Positions 55,260-62,340 of a DNA stretch of 64,000 bases are shown here, in pieces. The position numbers and the translations under genes were made by a program. The notes under the pieces were generated by a model, which was not told the origin of the DNA, ran no database searches, and was given only the letters and a program-made list of their open reading frames with translations. Positions within the stretch are counted from its first letter, which is position 1. Every line of letters starts with the position of its first letter. The stretch is taken from NCBI GenBank assembly GCA_023958095.1, contig JAMLGJ010000012.1, positions 40,040 through 104,039 on the forward strand, written 5' to 3'. This stretch comes from Microthrixaceae bacterium. Lineage in GTDB: Bacteria > Actinomycetota > Acidimicrobiia > Acidimicrobiales > Microtrichaceae.

Positions 55260-56663
55260 TCATCCGTGCAGTGAGCGGCCGGTCATGGCCAGCATCGTCT
55301 CGCCGAACAGCTCCGTGAGCGACGGATGGGGCTGTATGAACTCGGCCACCTCGTCGACCGTGGCTTCCCAGTTGACCGCCAGGTAGCCACCGGAGAGCTG
55401 TTCGGTGACCCAGGGGCCGACCATGTGCACCCCCAGGATCCGGCCTGCCCGGCCGTCGCGGTCCTTCTCGGCGATCACCTTCACAAGCCCTTCGGTCTGC
55501 CCGAGGATCATGGCGCGGCTGTTTCCGGCGAAGCGGTGCTTGGAGGTGACCACGTCGTGTCCCGCCTCCTTGGCGGACGCCTCCGAGTGCCCGGCGAAGG
55601 CGACCTCCGGATGGCAGTAGATGGCCCAGGGCACCCGGTCGTTGTCCACCGGGGCGGGATCCTCGCCGAGGATGTCCTTGATCACACAGATCCCCTCGGC
55701 GAAGCCGACATGCGCCAGGGCAGGGGTGTCGATGACGTCGCCGATCGCCCACACCGACGCAGCAGCGGTGCGGTAGTGGTCGTCGACCTCGATGTGGCCC
55801 CGCTGCGACACCGAGACCCCGGTGCCCTCACCGAGCAGGCCCGACGTGTAGGGCACGCGTCCGATCGAGACCACCACGAGGTTCGTCTCGATCGAGGTGC
55901 CGTCGTCCAGTTGCACCGTGGTGCCCCCGGCGGTCGGGGTGTGGCCGGTGACCGACACCCCGGTGCGCACCGTGATCCCCCGGCGCTTGAAGGACTGCTG
56001 AACCACGCGGGTCACGTCCTCGTCGCACAACGGAAGGATCTTGGGCAGGGCCTCGAGGACCGTCACCTCGCTCCCGAGGTCCGCGAGTGTGGAGGCGAAC
56101 TCGCAACCGATGGCCCCGCCACCGATCACCACCGCGTTCACCGGCACCTGGGCGATGTGGAAGAACTCGTCGGAGGTCACCACGCGTTCGCCGTCGGGTT
56201 CGAAGCCCGGGATCGTCCGGGGCACCGAACCGCTGGCCAGGATGATTGCGTCGCCGGAGATCGTGGTGCGCTCGCCGTTGGGGTTCGCGACCTCGATGGA
56301 ACGGTCCGCCCCGAGGGTCCCCCGCCCGTTGAACACGGTGACCTTGCGGCCCTTGAGCAGCGAACCGACTCCGCCCGCCAGGCGGTCCACCACCTCCTGC
56401 TTGCGGGCGAGCGTGCGGGTCCAGTCCACCGCGCGGCCCTCGACCTCCACACCGAAGTCCCCAGCGTGCTTGATCGTGCGCACGATGGACGCCGTCTCGA
56501 GAAGTTCCTTGGCGGGGATGCATCCACGGTGCAGACAGGTGCCGCCGAGCTTGTCGAACTCGACCAGTGCCACCTGGAGCCCCGCCGATGCGCCGTAGAG
56601 GGCGGATCCGTAGCCTGCGGGGCCGCCGCCGATGACAACGAGGTCGAAATGCTGTTCGCTCAC
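55260..56663 (-). CDS. lpd: Dihydrolipoyl dehydrogenase (E3)
   Basis: A 467-residue FAD enzyme reoxidising dihydrolipoamide on E2 with NAD. It has FAD motif VVIGGGPAGYGSALYGA (residues 9-25) and an intact redox disulfide GGTCLHRGCIPAKE (Cys43, Cys48). The NAD motif VVIGGGAIGCEFAS (near 177), a second FAD motif WAIGDVID and the C-terminal base IQPHPSLTE complete the active site. This contrasts with the cysteine-deficient relative at 19169-20530. GTG 56663 has TAGGCT exactly seven bases upstream, favouring a leaderless transcript. It is followed by the E2 and LipB-LipA genes. Confidence 0.95.
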   Translation of the reverse strand: MSEQHFDLVVIGGGPAGYGSALYGASAGLQVALVEFDKLGGTCLHRGCIPAKELLETASIVRTIKHAGDFGVEVEGRAVDWTRTLARKQEVVDRLAGGVGSLLKGRKVTVFNGRGTLGADRSIEVANPNGERTTISGDAIILASGSVPRTIPGFEPDGERVVTSDEFFHIAQVPVNAVVIGGGAIGCEFASTLADLGSEVTVLEALPKILPLCDEDVTRVVQQSFKRRGITVRTGVSVTGHTPTAGGTTVQLDDGTSIETNLVVVSIGRVPYTSGLLGEGTGVSVSQRGHIEVDDHYRTAAASVWAIGDVIDTPALAHVGFAEGICVIKDILGEDPAPVDNDRVPWAIYCHPEVAFAGHSEASAKEAGHDVVTSKHRFAGNSRAMILGQTEGLVKVIAEKDRDGRAGRILGVHMVGPWVTEQLSGGYLAVNWEATVDEVAEFIQPHPSLTELFGETMLAMTGRSLHG

Positions 56664-56670
56664 GCCTGCG

Positions 56671-56676
56671 AGCCTA
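56671..56676 (-). promoter_or_regulatory. -10 box candidate (TAGGCT) for lpd
   Basis: TAGGCT is seven bases before GTG 56663 on the minus strand, between the microprotein stop and lpd. It would drive the E3-E2-lipoylation block. Confidence 0.45.
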
Positions 56677-56707
56677 TCGAGCGGTGACGGGCATGCCCGT
56701 CGGCCCC

Positions 56708-56797
56708 TCAGAGAATCTGGATCGCCTGGATCGCGAACGCCACGACGACCGCCAGGCCACAGATGAGTGCGAGGATGATCAGCGTGCGCGTGCTCAC
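56708..56797 (-). CDS. 29-residue single-span membrane microprotein
   Basis: A GTG-started 30-codon frame gives a short polar N-terminus (MSTRT), one hydrophobic helix LIILALICGLAVVVAFAIQ and a stop. It fills most of the gap between lpd and the divergent dprE2-like gene. Codon choice is GC-rich at third positions as in neighbours. The GTG at 56797 has no strong ribosome site. Such one-helix proteins often modulate membrane complexes, but nothing here shows a partner. Confidence 0.5.
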   Translation of the reverse strand: MSTRTLIILALICGLAVVVAFAIQAIQIL

Positions 56798-56919
56798 CGG
56801 GGCGAGGCTACGCGCGCCACCGGGGATGCCCCAGCCCCAGCGTGGCGATCGTCGTCGGATCACCTAACCTGCGCCATCGGTGGGCGGTGCCAGGATCCGC
56901 GCCCTGAACGGAGGTTGTC

Positions 56920-57684
56920 GTGCGTGATGCTCTCGGCGAGGTGCAGTCTGTGTTGGTCCTCGGTGGGGGATCCGACATCGGCCGGGCGCTGGTGACACGC
57001 CTGGCCCGCCGCCGGTGCCACACCGTCGTGCTGGCCGGCCGGCCCGAGGACGACATGGACGTCGTCGCGGAGGCCGCCAGGAACGCAGGGGCCACGACGG
57101 TGGAGACGATCCACTGGGAGGCCACCGACGTGGGAAGCCACGACAAGGTCATCGGCGAGGTCTTCGCCACCCATGGCGACATCGACCTCGTCTACGCCCC
57201 GGCCGGGATACTGGGCGACCAGGCCGCATTCGAGGCGGATCCCGAGTTCGCGGCGAAGGCGTTCGACATCAACACCACCGGGCTGGTCTCGTCCTGCCTG
57301 GTCGTGGCGAGGCACATGAGGGAGCAGGGTCACGGCGCGATCGTGCTCATGTCCTCGGTCGCCGGGGTGCGGGCGCGCAAGGACAACTTCGTCTACGGCG
57401 CCACGAAGGCGGGGCTGGATGCCTTCGGCCAGGGCCTCGGTGACTCACTTGCCGGCGAGGGCATCAGGGTGATGGTCGTGAGGCCCGGGTTCGTCCACTC
57501 CAAGATGACCGAGGGCATGGAGGCCGCACCGTTCTCGACGACTCCCGACAAGGTTGCCGAGGCCATCACCAACGGGCTGGCCAAGGGCTCCGAGACCGTG
57601 TGGGTCCCCGGACTGCTGGCCTACCTGTTCTTCGTGTTCCGCAACCTGCCGCGCCCGATCTGGCGCAAGGTGTCGGACCGCTGA
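56920..57684 (+). CDS. SDR reductase resembling DprE2 (decaprenylphosphoryl-2-keto-ribose reductase)
   Basis: A 254-residue short-chain dehydrogenase. The N-terminal pattern ALGEVQSVLVLGGGSDIGRA, MSSVAGVRARKDNFVYGATK (catalytic Tyr and Lys), VMVVRPGFVHSKMT and the hydrophobic tail VPGLLAYLFFVFRNLPRPIW closely match what I know of DprE2 (Rv3791). DprE2 makes decaprenyl-phospho-arabinose, the arabinan donor. DprE1 is not in the window, so the assignment to that pathway is inference. GTG 56920 has GGAGG five bases upstream, and TAACCT lies about 50 bases upstream as a -10 candidate. The next gene overlaps its stop. Confidence 0.8.
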   Translation: MRDALGEVQSVLVLGGGSDIGRALVTRLARRRCHTVVLAGRPEDDMDVVAEAARNAGATTVETIHWEATDVGSHDKVIGEVFATHGDIDLVYAPAGILGDQAAFEADPEFAAKAFDINTTGLVSSCLVVARHMREQGHGAIVLMSSVAGVRARKDNFVYGATKAGLDAFGQGLGDSLAGEGIRVMVVRPGFVHSKMTEGMEAAPFSTTPDKVAEAITNGLAKGSETVWVPGLLAYLFFVFRNLPRPIWRKVSDR

Positions 57685-58610
57685 TGGCCGCGGATCCGGC
57701 CGGCAGCGACCGGCTCGCCCTCGCCGTCACGGGGTCCACCGGGCTCCTCGGACGGCCACTGGTGGAGGCCCTGCGCGACGCGGGCCACAAGGTCCTCCCG
57801 GTGGTGAGGCCCGGCAGCGCGAACGTCGTCGGCGAGACGATCGGCTGGGACCCGCGTGCGGGCCAGATCGACGCAGCCGGTTTCGAGGGGCTCGACGCCG
57901 TCATCCACCTCGCCGGTGAGGGCATCGGCGACAAGCGGTGGACCGATGCCCAGAAGCGGCGGATACTCGATTCCAGGGTGGACGGCACCACCTTGTTGTG
58001 CGAGACCCTTGCCGCTCTGGATCGTCCGCCGCCGGTGCTCCTGTCGGGTTCGGCAGTGGGCTACTACGGGGACACCTCGGACCGCGAGACCGACGAGACC
58101 GGACCCGCCGGCGACGACTTCCCTGCCACGGTCTGCCAGGCATGGGAGGCCTCCACAGCAGCAGCCGAGCAGGCGGGTACTCGGGTCGTGCACCTGCGCA
58201 CCGGGATCGTGCTCTCGCCCAGGGGTGGTGCGCTGGCGCGGCAGCTGACGCCGTTCAGGTTGGGCCTGGGTGGCCGCGTGGGCAGCGGGCGGCAGTACAT
58301 GAGCTGGATCCACATCGATGACGAGGTGCGCGCCATCCGCTTCCTGCTCGACGCGGCGATCAGCGGGCCGGTCAACCTCACGTCGCCCAACCCGGTGTCC
58401 AATGCCAGGTTCACCAAGACCCTGGGAGCGGTCCTGCACCGGCCCACCACGGTGATCCCGATGGCCGGCCCCCGGTTGCTGTTCGGTTCCGAACTGGCGG
58501 ACTCGCTGCTGTTGACGAGCCAGCGCGTCGTGCCCAGGGTCCTCGAGCAGGCCGGATTCGAGTTCAGGTTCCCGGAGCTCCGCGGGGCACTCGAGGACCT
58601 GCTGGGCTGA
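57684..58610 (+). CDS. TIGR01777-family NAD-dependent epimerase/dehydratase (YfcH/SulA-like)
   Basis: A 308-residue extended SDR. The Rossmann motif VTGSTGLLGRPLVEALRDAG (about residues 14-33) is followed by the family signature VIHLAGEGIGDKRWTDAQKR, LLSGSAVGYYGD, and GGRVGSGRQYMSWIHIDDEV. The C-terminal DUF1731-like end PRVLEQAGFEFRFPEL is also typical. ATG 57684 shares its A with the TGA of the DprE2-like gene (TGATG). The biochemical role of this family is not well defined. Coupling to the reductase hints at envelope sugar or lipid metabolism. Confidence 0.9.
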   Translation: MAADPAGSDRLALAVTGSTGLLGRPLVEALRDAGHKVLPVVRPGSANVVGETIGWDPRAGQIDAAGFEGLDAVIHLAGEGIGDKRWTDAQKRRILDSRVDGTTLLCETLAALDRPPPVLLSGSAVGYYGDTSDRETDETGPAGDDFPATVCQAWEASTAAAEQAGTRVVHLRTGIVLSPRGGALARQLTPFRLGLGGRVGSGRQYMSWIHIDDEVRAIRFLLDAAISGPVNLTSPNPVSNARFTKTLGAVLHRPTTVIPMAGPRLLFGSELADSLLLTSQRVVPRVLEQAGFEFRFPELRGALEDLLG

Positions 58611-58613
58611 CCC

Positions 58614-59306
58614 TCACCGACCCGACGACGAGGTGCCGAAGGCGGTGGTGGGCCCGTACTGCTCCACCCCGGGCGGGCGCTTCTCGGGCGCTCCGAGCCA
58701 CAGGGCGTGGTCTGCCATCTCCAGCAGCGCATGGTCACCGGAGCTGTTCCCGTAGGCCCAGAGTTCGATGCCCTCGAGTGGTCCCGAGGACGGTGCGCCC
58801 AGGTGCTCACGGAGCCTCACGGCCTTCTGCTCCGCCCTCACGTTCGGCGCCGCCAACCGGCCGGTGAGCCGTCCGTCTCGGCGCTCGAGCTCCACCGCGA
58901 TCACACCCGACATCCCGAGGTAGCGGGCTATCGGCAACAGGTAGTCCTCGAGTGATGCCGACACGAAGAGCGTCCTGTGGCCGGCCGCCACGTGCCTGCG
59001 GACCTCCTCGACCATCTCGGGTCGCAGGCCCGAGTCGATGAGCCGGGCCGCGTAGACGCCGGCGGCCCGCTCCAGCTCCCGGGCGTCCCGACCGGACAGG
59101 AGGCGCCTCACCATCCGGGCCTTGAGAGCGTCCCGGTCGCGCAGCCCCCGGCCCCCTCCCCTCAGTCCGTCCCAGCCCGCCATCAGGGAACCCACGGCGC
59201 TGCGCGGCACCCCGGCGAACCGGGCCACGAAGGGAATGAGGGTGTCGCGGCGCGACACGGTCCCGTCGAAGTCGAACGCGGCGACCCTGCGGGCGGTTCC
59301 ATCCAT
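58614..59306 (-). CDS. HAD-IB family phosphatase
   Basis: A 230-residue HAD hydrolase of the SerB-like IB subfamily. Motif I is AFDFDGTVSRRDTL (residues 9-22) with the two catalytic Asp. Motif II is FVSASLEDYLLPIA with Ser, a Lys follows in RAEQKAVRL, and motif IV is AYGNSSGDHALLEMAD. Such enzymes remove phosphate from small molecules such as phosphoserine or lysophospholipids. ATG 59306 has AGGA about seven bases upstream. It is convergent with the epimerase gene, three bases apart. The substrate is unknown. Confidence 0.87.
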   Translation of the reverse strand: MDGTARRVAAFDFDGTVSRRDTLIPFVARFAGVPRSAVGSLMAGWDGLRGGGRGLRDRDALKARMVRRLLSGRDARELERAAGVYAARLIDSGLRPEMVEEVRRHVAAGHRTLFVSASLEDYLLPIARYLGMSGVIAVELERRDGRLTGRLAAPNVRAEQKAVRLREHLGAPSSGPLEGIELWAYGNSSGDHALLEMADHALWLGAPEKRPPGVEQYGPTTAFGTSSSGR

Positions 59307-59391
59307 GCGGGAATCCTGCCTCGCTTCGCTCCGCCCCACGAATCCACCGGCCATGTCGCTCAAGGTGGCGGTCCCCGTGAACCGATCAGGA

Positions 59392-60354
59392 ATGGTGGAC
59401 ACGATCACCAGAACCGCCCCGTCGGCCCACGTGCCGGGCCGACCCAGGATCCTCATCGTCATGACGGCACTCGCGGCAGCGGTGACGCTCGCCGCCGCGT
59501 GTGCCCCGGCCGCCGGCCCGCTCGGGCGCAGGCCCGCACCGACAGGCCCCGCGGAACGCGAGATCGTCTTCCCGGTGGGACGCGAGGTCTCCTTCTCCGA
59601 CACCTTCGGCGCACCACGGGGCGGTGGTACCCGCACACACGAGGGCCAGGACCTGATGGCGCCCAAGATGACCCCGCTGGTCGCCGCCGCCGATGCCGAG
59701 GTCGACTGGCTGCGCTGGTCGAGTTCGGGCAACGCCGGGAACATGCTCGTGCTCACCGACGACGACGGCTGGGAGTACTGGTACATCCACATCAACAACG
59801 ACACCCCGGGCACCGACGACGGAGCCAACCGCTACGACCAGGCCTTCGCTGACGGCATCCGCGACGGCCAGCGGGTCAGGGCCGGCGAGGTGGTCGCCTA
59901 CCTGGGCGACTCGGGCAACGCCGAGGGGACCAGCCCGCACCTGCACTTCGAGATGCACGACCCATCAGGAAGGGTCATCAACCCGTTCAACTCCCTGGCG
60001 CACGCCGAGTTGAGGGTTCGTTCCGCGGCCGAGACCGAACGCGACCGTCCCTTCGGAAACCTCGAGACGGTGCAGCGCTCCGGGGGAACCGTCACCGTGA
60101 GGGGCTGGGGCATCGATGCCCACCTGGACGATCCGGTGCGGGCGACCGTGATGGTCGACGGCAATCCGGTCGCCTCGGCCAGCGCATCGCTGTCACGGCC
60201 CGACGTGGCAGCTGCCAACCCCGGTCGGGGAAGCGCACACGGCTTCGAACTGAGCACGACCAGCGCCCCTGCGGGGTCCGAGGTGTGTGTCGTGCTGCAC
60301 AGCATCGGAGGTGGCGGCAACACCCGCCTGTCCTGCCGCACCGCACCGGCGTGA
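59392..60354 (+). CDS. Exported M23 zinc endopeptidase (possible lipoprotein)
   Basis: A 320-residue peptidoglycan hydrolase or activator of the LytM/M23 family. The signal sequence ILIVMTALAAAVTL ends in a lipobox-like LAAAC (Cys37). The M23 domain (about residues 65-200) has HEGQDLMAP (His83, Asp87), YIHIN and SPHLHFEMHD (His183, His185), so the zinc site is complete. The C-terminal domain (about 231-320) is shared with the amidase at 31418-32881. The start is uncertain: ATG 59392 fits the signal peptide, and ATG 59353 is the alternative. A perfect terminator hairpin follows. Confidence 0.88.
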   Translation: MVDTITRTAPSAHVPGRPRILIVMTALAAAVTLAAACAPAAGPLGRRPAPTGPAEREIVFPVGREVSFSDTFGAPRGGGTRTHEGQDLMAPKMTPLVAAADAEVDWLRWSSSGNAGNMLVLTDDDGWEYWYIHINNDTPGTDDGANRYDQAFADGIRDGQRVRAGEVVAYLGDSGNAEGTSPHLHFEMHDPSGRVINPFNSLAHAELRVRSAAETERDRPFGNLETVQRSGGTVTVRGWGIDAHLDDPVRATVMVDGNPVASASASLSRPDVAAANPGRGSAHGFELSTTSAPAGSEVCVVLHSIGGGGNTRLSCRTAPA

Positions 60355-60400
60355 GCCGCCCGGCCACGGCCCCTCGGCACGTACCTCCGCCCGGACGCGA

Positions 60401-60437
60401 AGAGGGACCCCGCATACAGCCCTAGCGGGGTCCCTCT
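60401..60437. terminator. Perfect 13-bp hairpin, bidirectional terminator candidate
   Basis: AGAGGGACCCCGC and GCGGGGTCCCTCT are exact inverted repeats around an 11-base loop, between the convergent M23 and SDR genes. No T tract follows on either strand, but the stem is the strongest in the window. Confidence 0.7.
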
Positions 60438-60483
60438 CCGGACTCAGTCGGCCCGTACGGCCCGATCCTTTAGCGAAGTCCGC

Positions 60484-61269
60484 TCACTTGGGCTGCATGC
60501 GCATCCCGGAATCGATGCGCACCGACTCGCCGTTCATGTAGGAGTTGCGGATGAGCTCGGCGGCCAGCGAGGCGTACTCGGAGGCGAACCCGAGGCGCTT
60601 CGGGAACAGGCAACCCGCGGAGAGCCGCTCCTTGAACTGGTCCGCAGCCTCGCCCTCGCCGTAGATGGGCGTGTCGAAGAGACCCGGAATGATCGTGTTC
60701 ACCCGCACACCCACCGCGGCCAGGTCGCGGGCGACGGTGATGGTGAGCCCCACGATGCCAGCCTTGGACGCCGAATAGGCGGCCTGGCCGATCTGGCCCT
60801 CCACCGCGGCGACCGATGCGGTGTTGACGATGGCGCCGCGCTCGCCGTACTGATCCGGCTCGTTGCCCGACATCGCTGTCGCTGCAAGCCGGATGCAGTT
60901 GAAGGTGCCGGTCAGGTTCACGTCGATGACCTTGCGGAAGATGTCGAGGTCGTGCGCCGAGGAGTACTCGCCGTCCTTGCCGATCGTGCGCGTGGCCCAG
61001 CCGATGCCGGCCGAGTTGACCAGTGCCTTGAGCGGACCGAACTCCTTGGCCTTCTCGACGGCTGCTATCACCTGGTCGGTGTCGGTCACGTCGGTGGGCA
61101 TGAACGCCCCGTCGACGTCGGCGAGGATCTCGGCGGCCTTGTCGGCCTGGTGCTCGAGGTCCATGATCACGACCTTCGCGCCCTGCTCACCGAGGGCACG
61201 CACCGTGGCCTCCCCCAGTCCTGACGCGCCACCGGTTACGAGTGCGGATGCTCCATTGATGTCCAACAT
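60484..61269 (-). CDS. SDR, 3-hydroxyacyl-CoA dehydrogenase type 2-like
   Basis: A 261-residue short-chain dehydrogenase resembling HSD17B10/3-hydroxyacyl-CoA dehydrogenase type 2, the third step of beta-oxidation. The cofactor motif is LVTGGASGLGEATVRALG (residues 9-26). NSAGIGWATRTI, NVNLTG-like DVNLTGTFNCIRLAA and catalytic AAYSASKAG are followed by IIPGLFDTPI. The C-terminus SVRIDSGMRMQPK is typical. The ATG at 61269 is seven bases from TAGGCT, next to a palindrome that could bind a repressor. It is convergent with the M23 gene. Substrate identity is inferred from family resemblance. Confidence 0.87.
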   Translation of the reverse strand: MLDINGASALVTGGASGLGEATVRALGEQGAKVVIMDLEHQADKAAEILADVDGAFMPTDVTDTDQVIAAVEKAKEFGPLKALVNSAGIGWATRTIGKDGEYSSAHDLDIFRKVIDVNLTGTFNCIRLAATAMSGNEPDQYGERGAIVNTASVAAVEGQIGQAAYSASKAGIVGLTITVARDLAAVGVRVNTIIPGLFDTPIYGEGEAADQFKERLSAGCLFPKRLGFASEYASLAAELIRNSYMNGESVRIDSGMRMQPK

Positions 61270-61276
61270 GCGCCGC

Positions 61277-61298
61277 AGCCTATTGACCGCCCGGTCAA
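61277..61298 (-). promoter_or_regulatory. Leaderless promoter (TAGGCT) with abutting operator palindrome TTGACCG-N2-CGGTCAA
   Basis: TAGGCT (61277-61282) is seven bases before ATG 61269. Directly upstream, 61283-61298 form a perfect 7-bp inverted repeat around two bases. It occupies the -10/-35 spacer, where a TetR-type repressor would block the polymerase. The regulator is not in the window. Confidence 0.6.
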
Positions 61299-61338
61299 GT
61301 CGCCAGCCTGCCGAATCACGGGGCCACCGGCGCGGGCG

Positions 61339-62091
61339 TCACACGGGTGCCGCAGCCTCCGCCTCGCGCTCGGGATCGGCCGGCTCGAGTATGTAGCGGT
61401 AGGCCAGCCCGCCGATCACGCCACCCACGATCGGTGCCAGCCAGAAGAGCCACAGCTGGGTCAGGTTCTCCCCACCCACGAACAGCGCAGGACCGGTCGA
61501 ACGGGCCGGGTTCACCGAGGTGTTGGTCACCGGGATCGAGATCAGGTGGATCAGCGTCAGGGCGAGACCGATGGCGATGGGCGCGAACCCCGCCGGAAGG
61601 CCCTTGCGGGTCGCTCCGAGGATCACCATCAGGAATCCCGCGGTGAGCACCACCTCGATCACCAACGCCGCCAACAGGCCGTACCCACCCGGGGACAGGT
61701 CGCCGAAGCCGTTCGTGGCGAACGCACCGGCCTCACCCGAGACGATCTCGAAGCCGTCCACGCCGTTGGCCACGATGAACAGGATGCCCGCCCCGGCGAT
61801 GGCACCGAGGACCTGGGCCACGATGTAGGGAACCACCTCGGAGGCGTCGTGCTTGCCCCCTGCCAGCAGTCCGAGGGTCACCGCCGGGTTGAAGTGCCCG
61901 CCCGAGACGTGCCCGAATGCGTACGCGCCGGTGAGGACGGTGAGTCCGAAGGCCAGGGATACCCCTGCGAAGCCGATTCCCGCGGGAAATCCCGCGTCGG
62001 TGAGGAACGTAGCCGCGAGGACCGCACTGCCACAGCCCCCCAGCACCAACCACAGCGTGCCGAGGAACTCGGCTCCCAACTTCCTGCCCAC
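61339..62091 (-). CDS. aqpZ: Aquaporin (AqpZ-like)
   Basis: A 250-residue six-helix MIP channel for water. Both NPA boxes are present: [11 protein letters not shown] (near residue 66) and [14 protein letters not shown] (near 188), the latter giving the selectivity-filter Arg. [20 protein letters not shown] starts the first helix. The pattern NTSVNPARS favours a water-selective AqpZ over a glycerol facilitator. The start is GTG 62091, with AAGGGGG about seven bases upstream. TAGCGT at 62125-62130 is a possible -10 box, giving a leader of about 25-30 bases. Confidence 0.93.
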   Translation of the reverse strand: MGRKLGAEFLGTLWLVLGGCGSAVLAATFLTDAGFPAGIGFAGVSLAFGLTVLTGAYAFGHVSGGHFNPAVTLGLLAGGKHDASEVVPYIVAQVLGAIAGAGILFIVANGVDGFEIVSGEAGAFATNGFGDLSPGGYGLLAALVIEVVLTAGFLMVILGATRKGLPAGFAPIAIGLALTLIHLISIPVTNTSVNPARSTGPALFVGGENLTQLWLFWLAPIVGGVIGGLAYRYILEPADPEREAEAAAPV

Positions 62092-62190
62092 GGTGGACCC
62101 CCTTCGAAGGCTCTCGTCGACGCGACGCTACCGCCGAGCGAACCCGGCACCGGGGACCCCCGGTCACCGCTCGATCTGCACTCCGGTCAT

Positions 62191-62319
62191 CTACGCACGA
62201 CCGTGATCGTGCACTGGCGCCCCGGAGCGCTCGATGCCCAGCCGCAGCCGGTAGCGGAGTACTCGCAACGGGATGGCCCGCTCCAGCGCCCCTATGGGGG
62301 TGTTGCGGGTGTTGGTCAA
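62191..62319 (-). pseudogene. Truncated hydantoinase B/5-oxoprolinase (HyuB) remnant
   Basis: A 42-codon minus-strand frame reads TNTRNTPIGALERAIPLRV and then LRYRLRLGIERSG before TAG at 62191. This matches the conserved HyuB stretch TNTxNTPxEALExxxPLRVxRYxLR, normally far inside a protein of over 500 residues. The sequence breaks exactly at the TNTRN motif on the side facing the recombinase gene. On the other side it skips the expected Gly-rich GGAGRxRGG block. Both ends are therefore lost. I read this as a gene cut by integration and then eroded. Confidence 0.6.
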
Positions 62320-62340
62320 CTCATTACTCTTTGACTACGT
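62311..62340. other. Candidate attachment-site junction of an integrated element
   Basis: HyuB similarity stops at about 62319, 21 bases before the recombinase ATG. GTTG-GT-CAAC (62311-62320) is a short inverted repeat around an asymmetric GT, the arrangement seen in serine-integrase crossover sites. The other junction is outside the window, so this remains a proposal. Confidence 0.35.
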
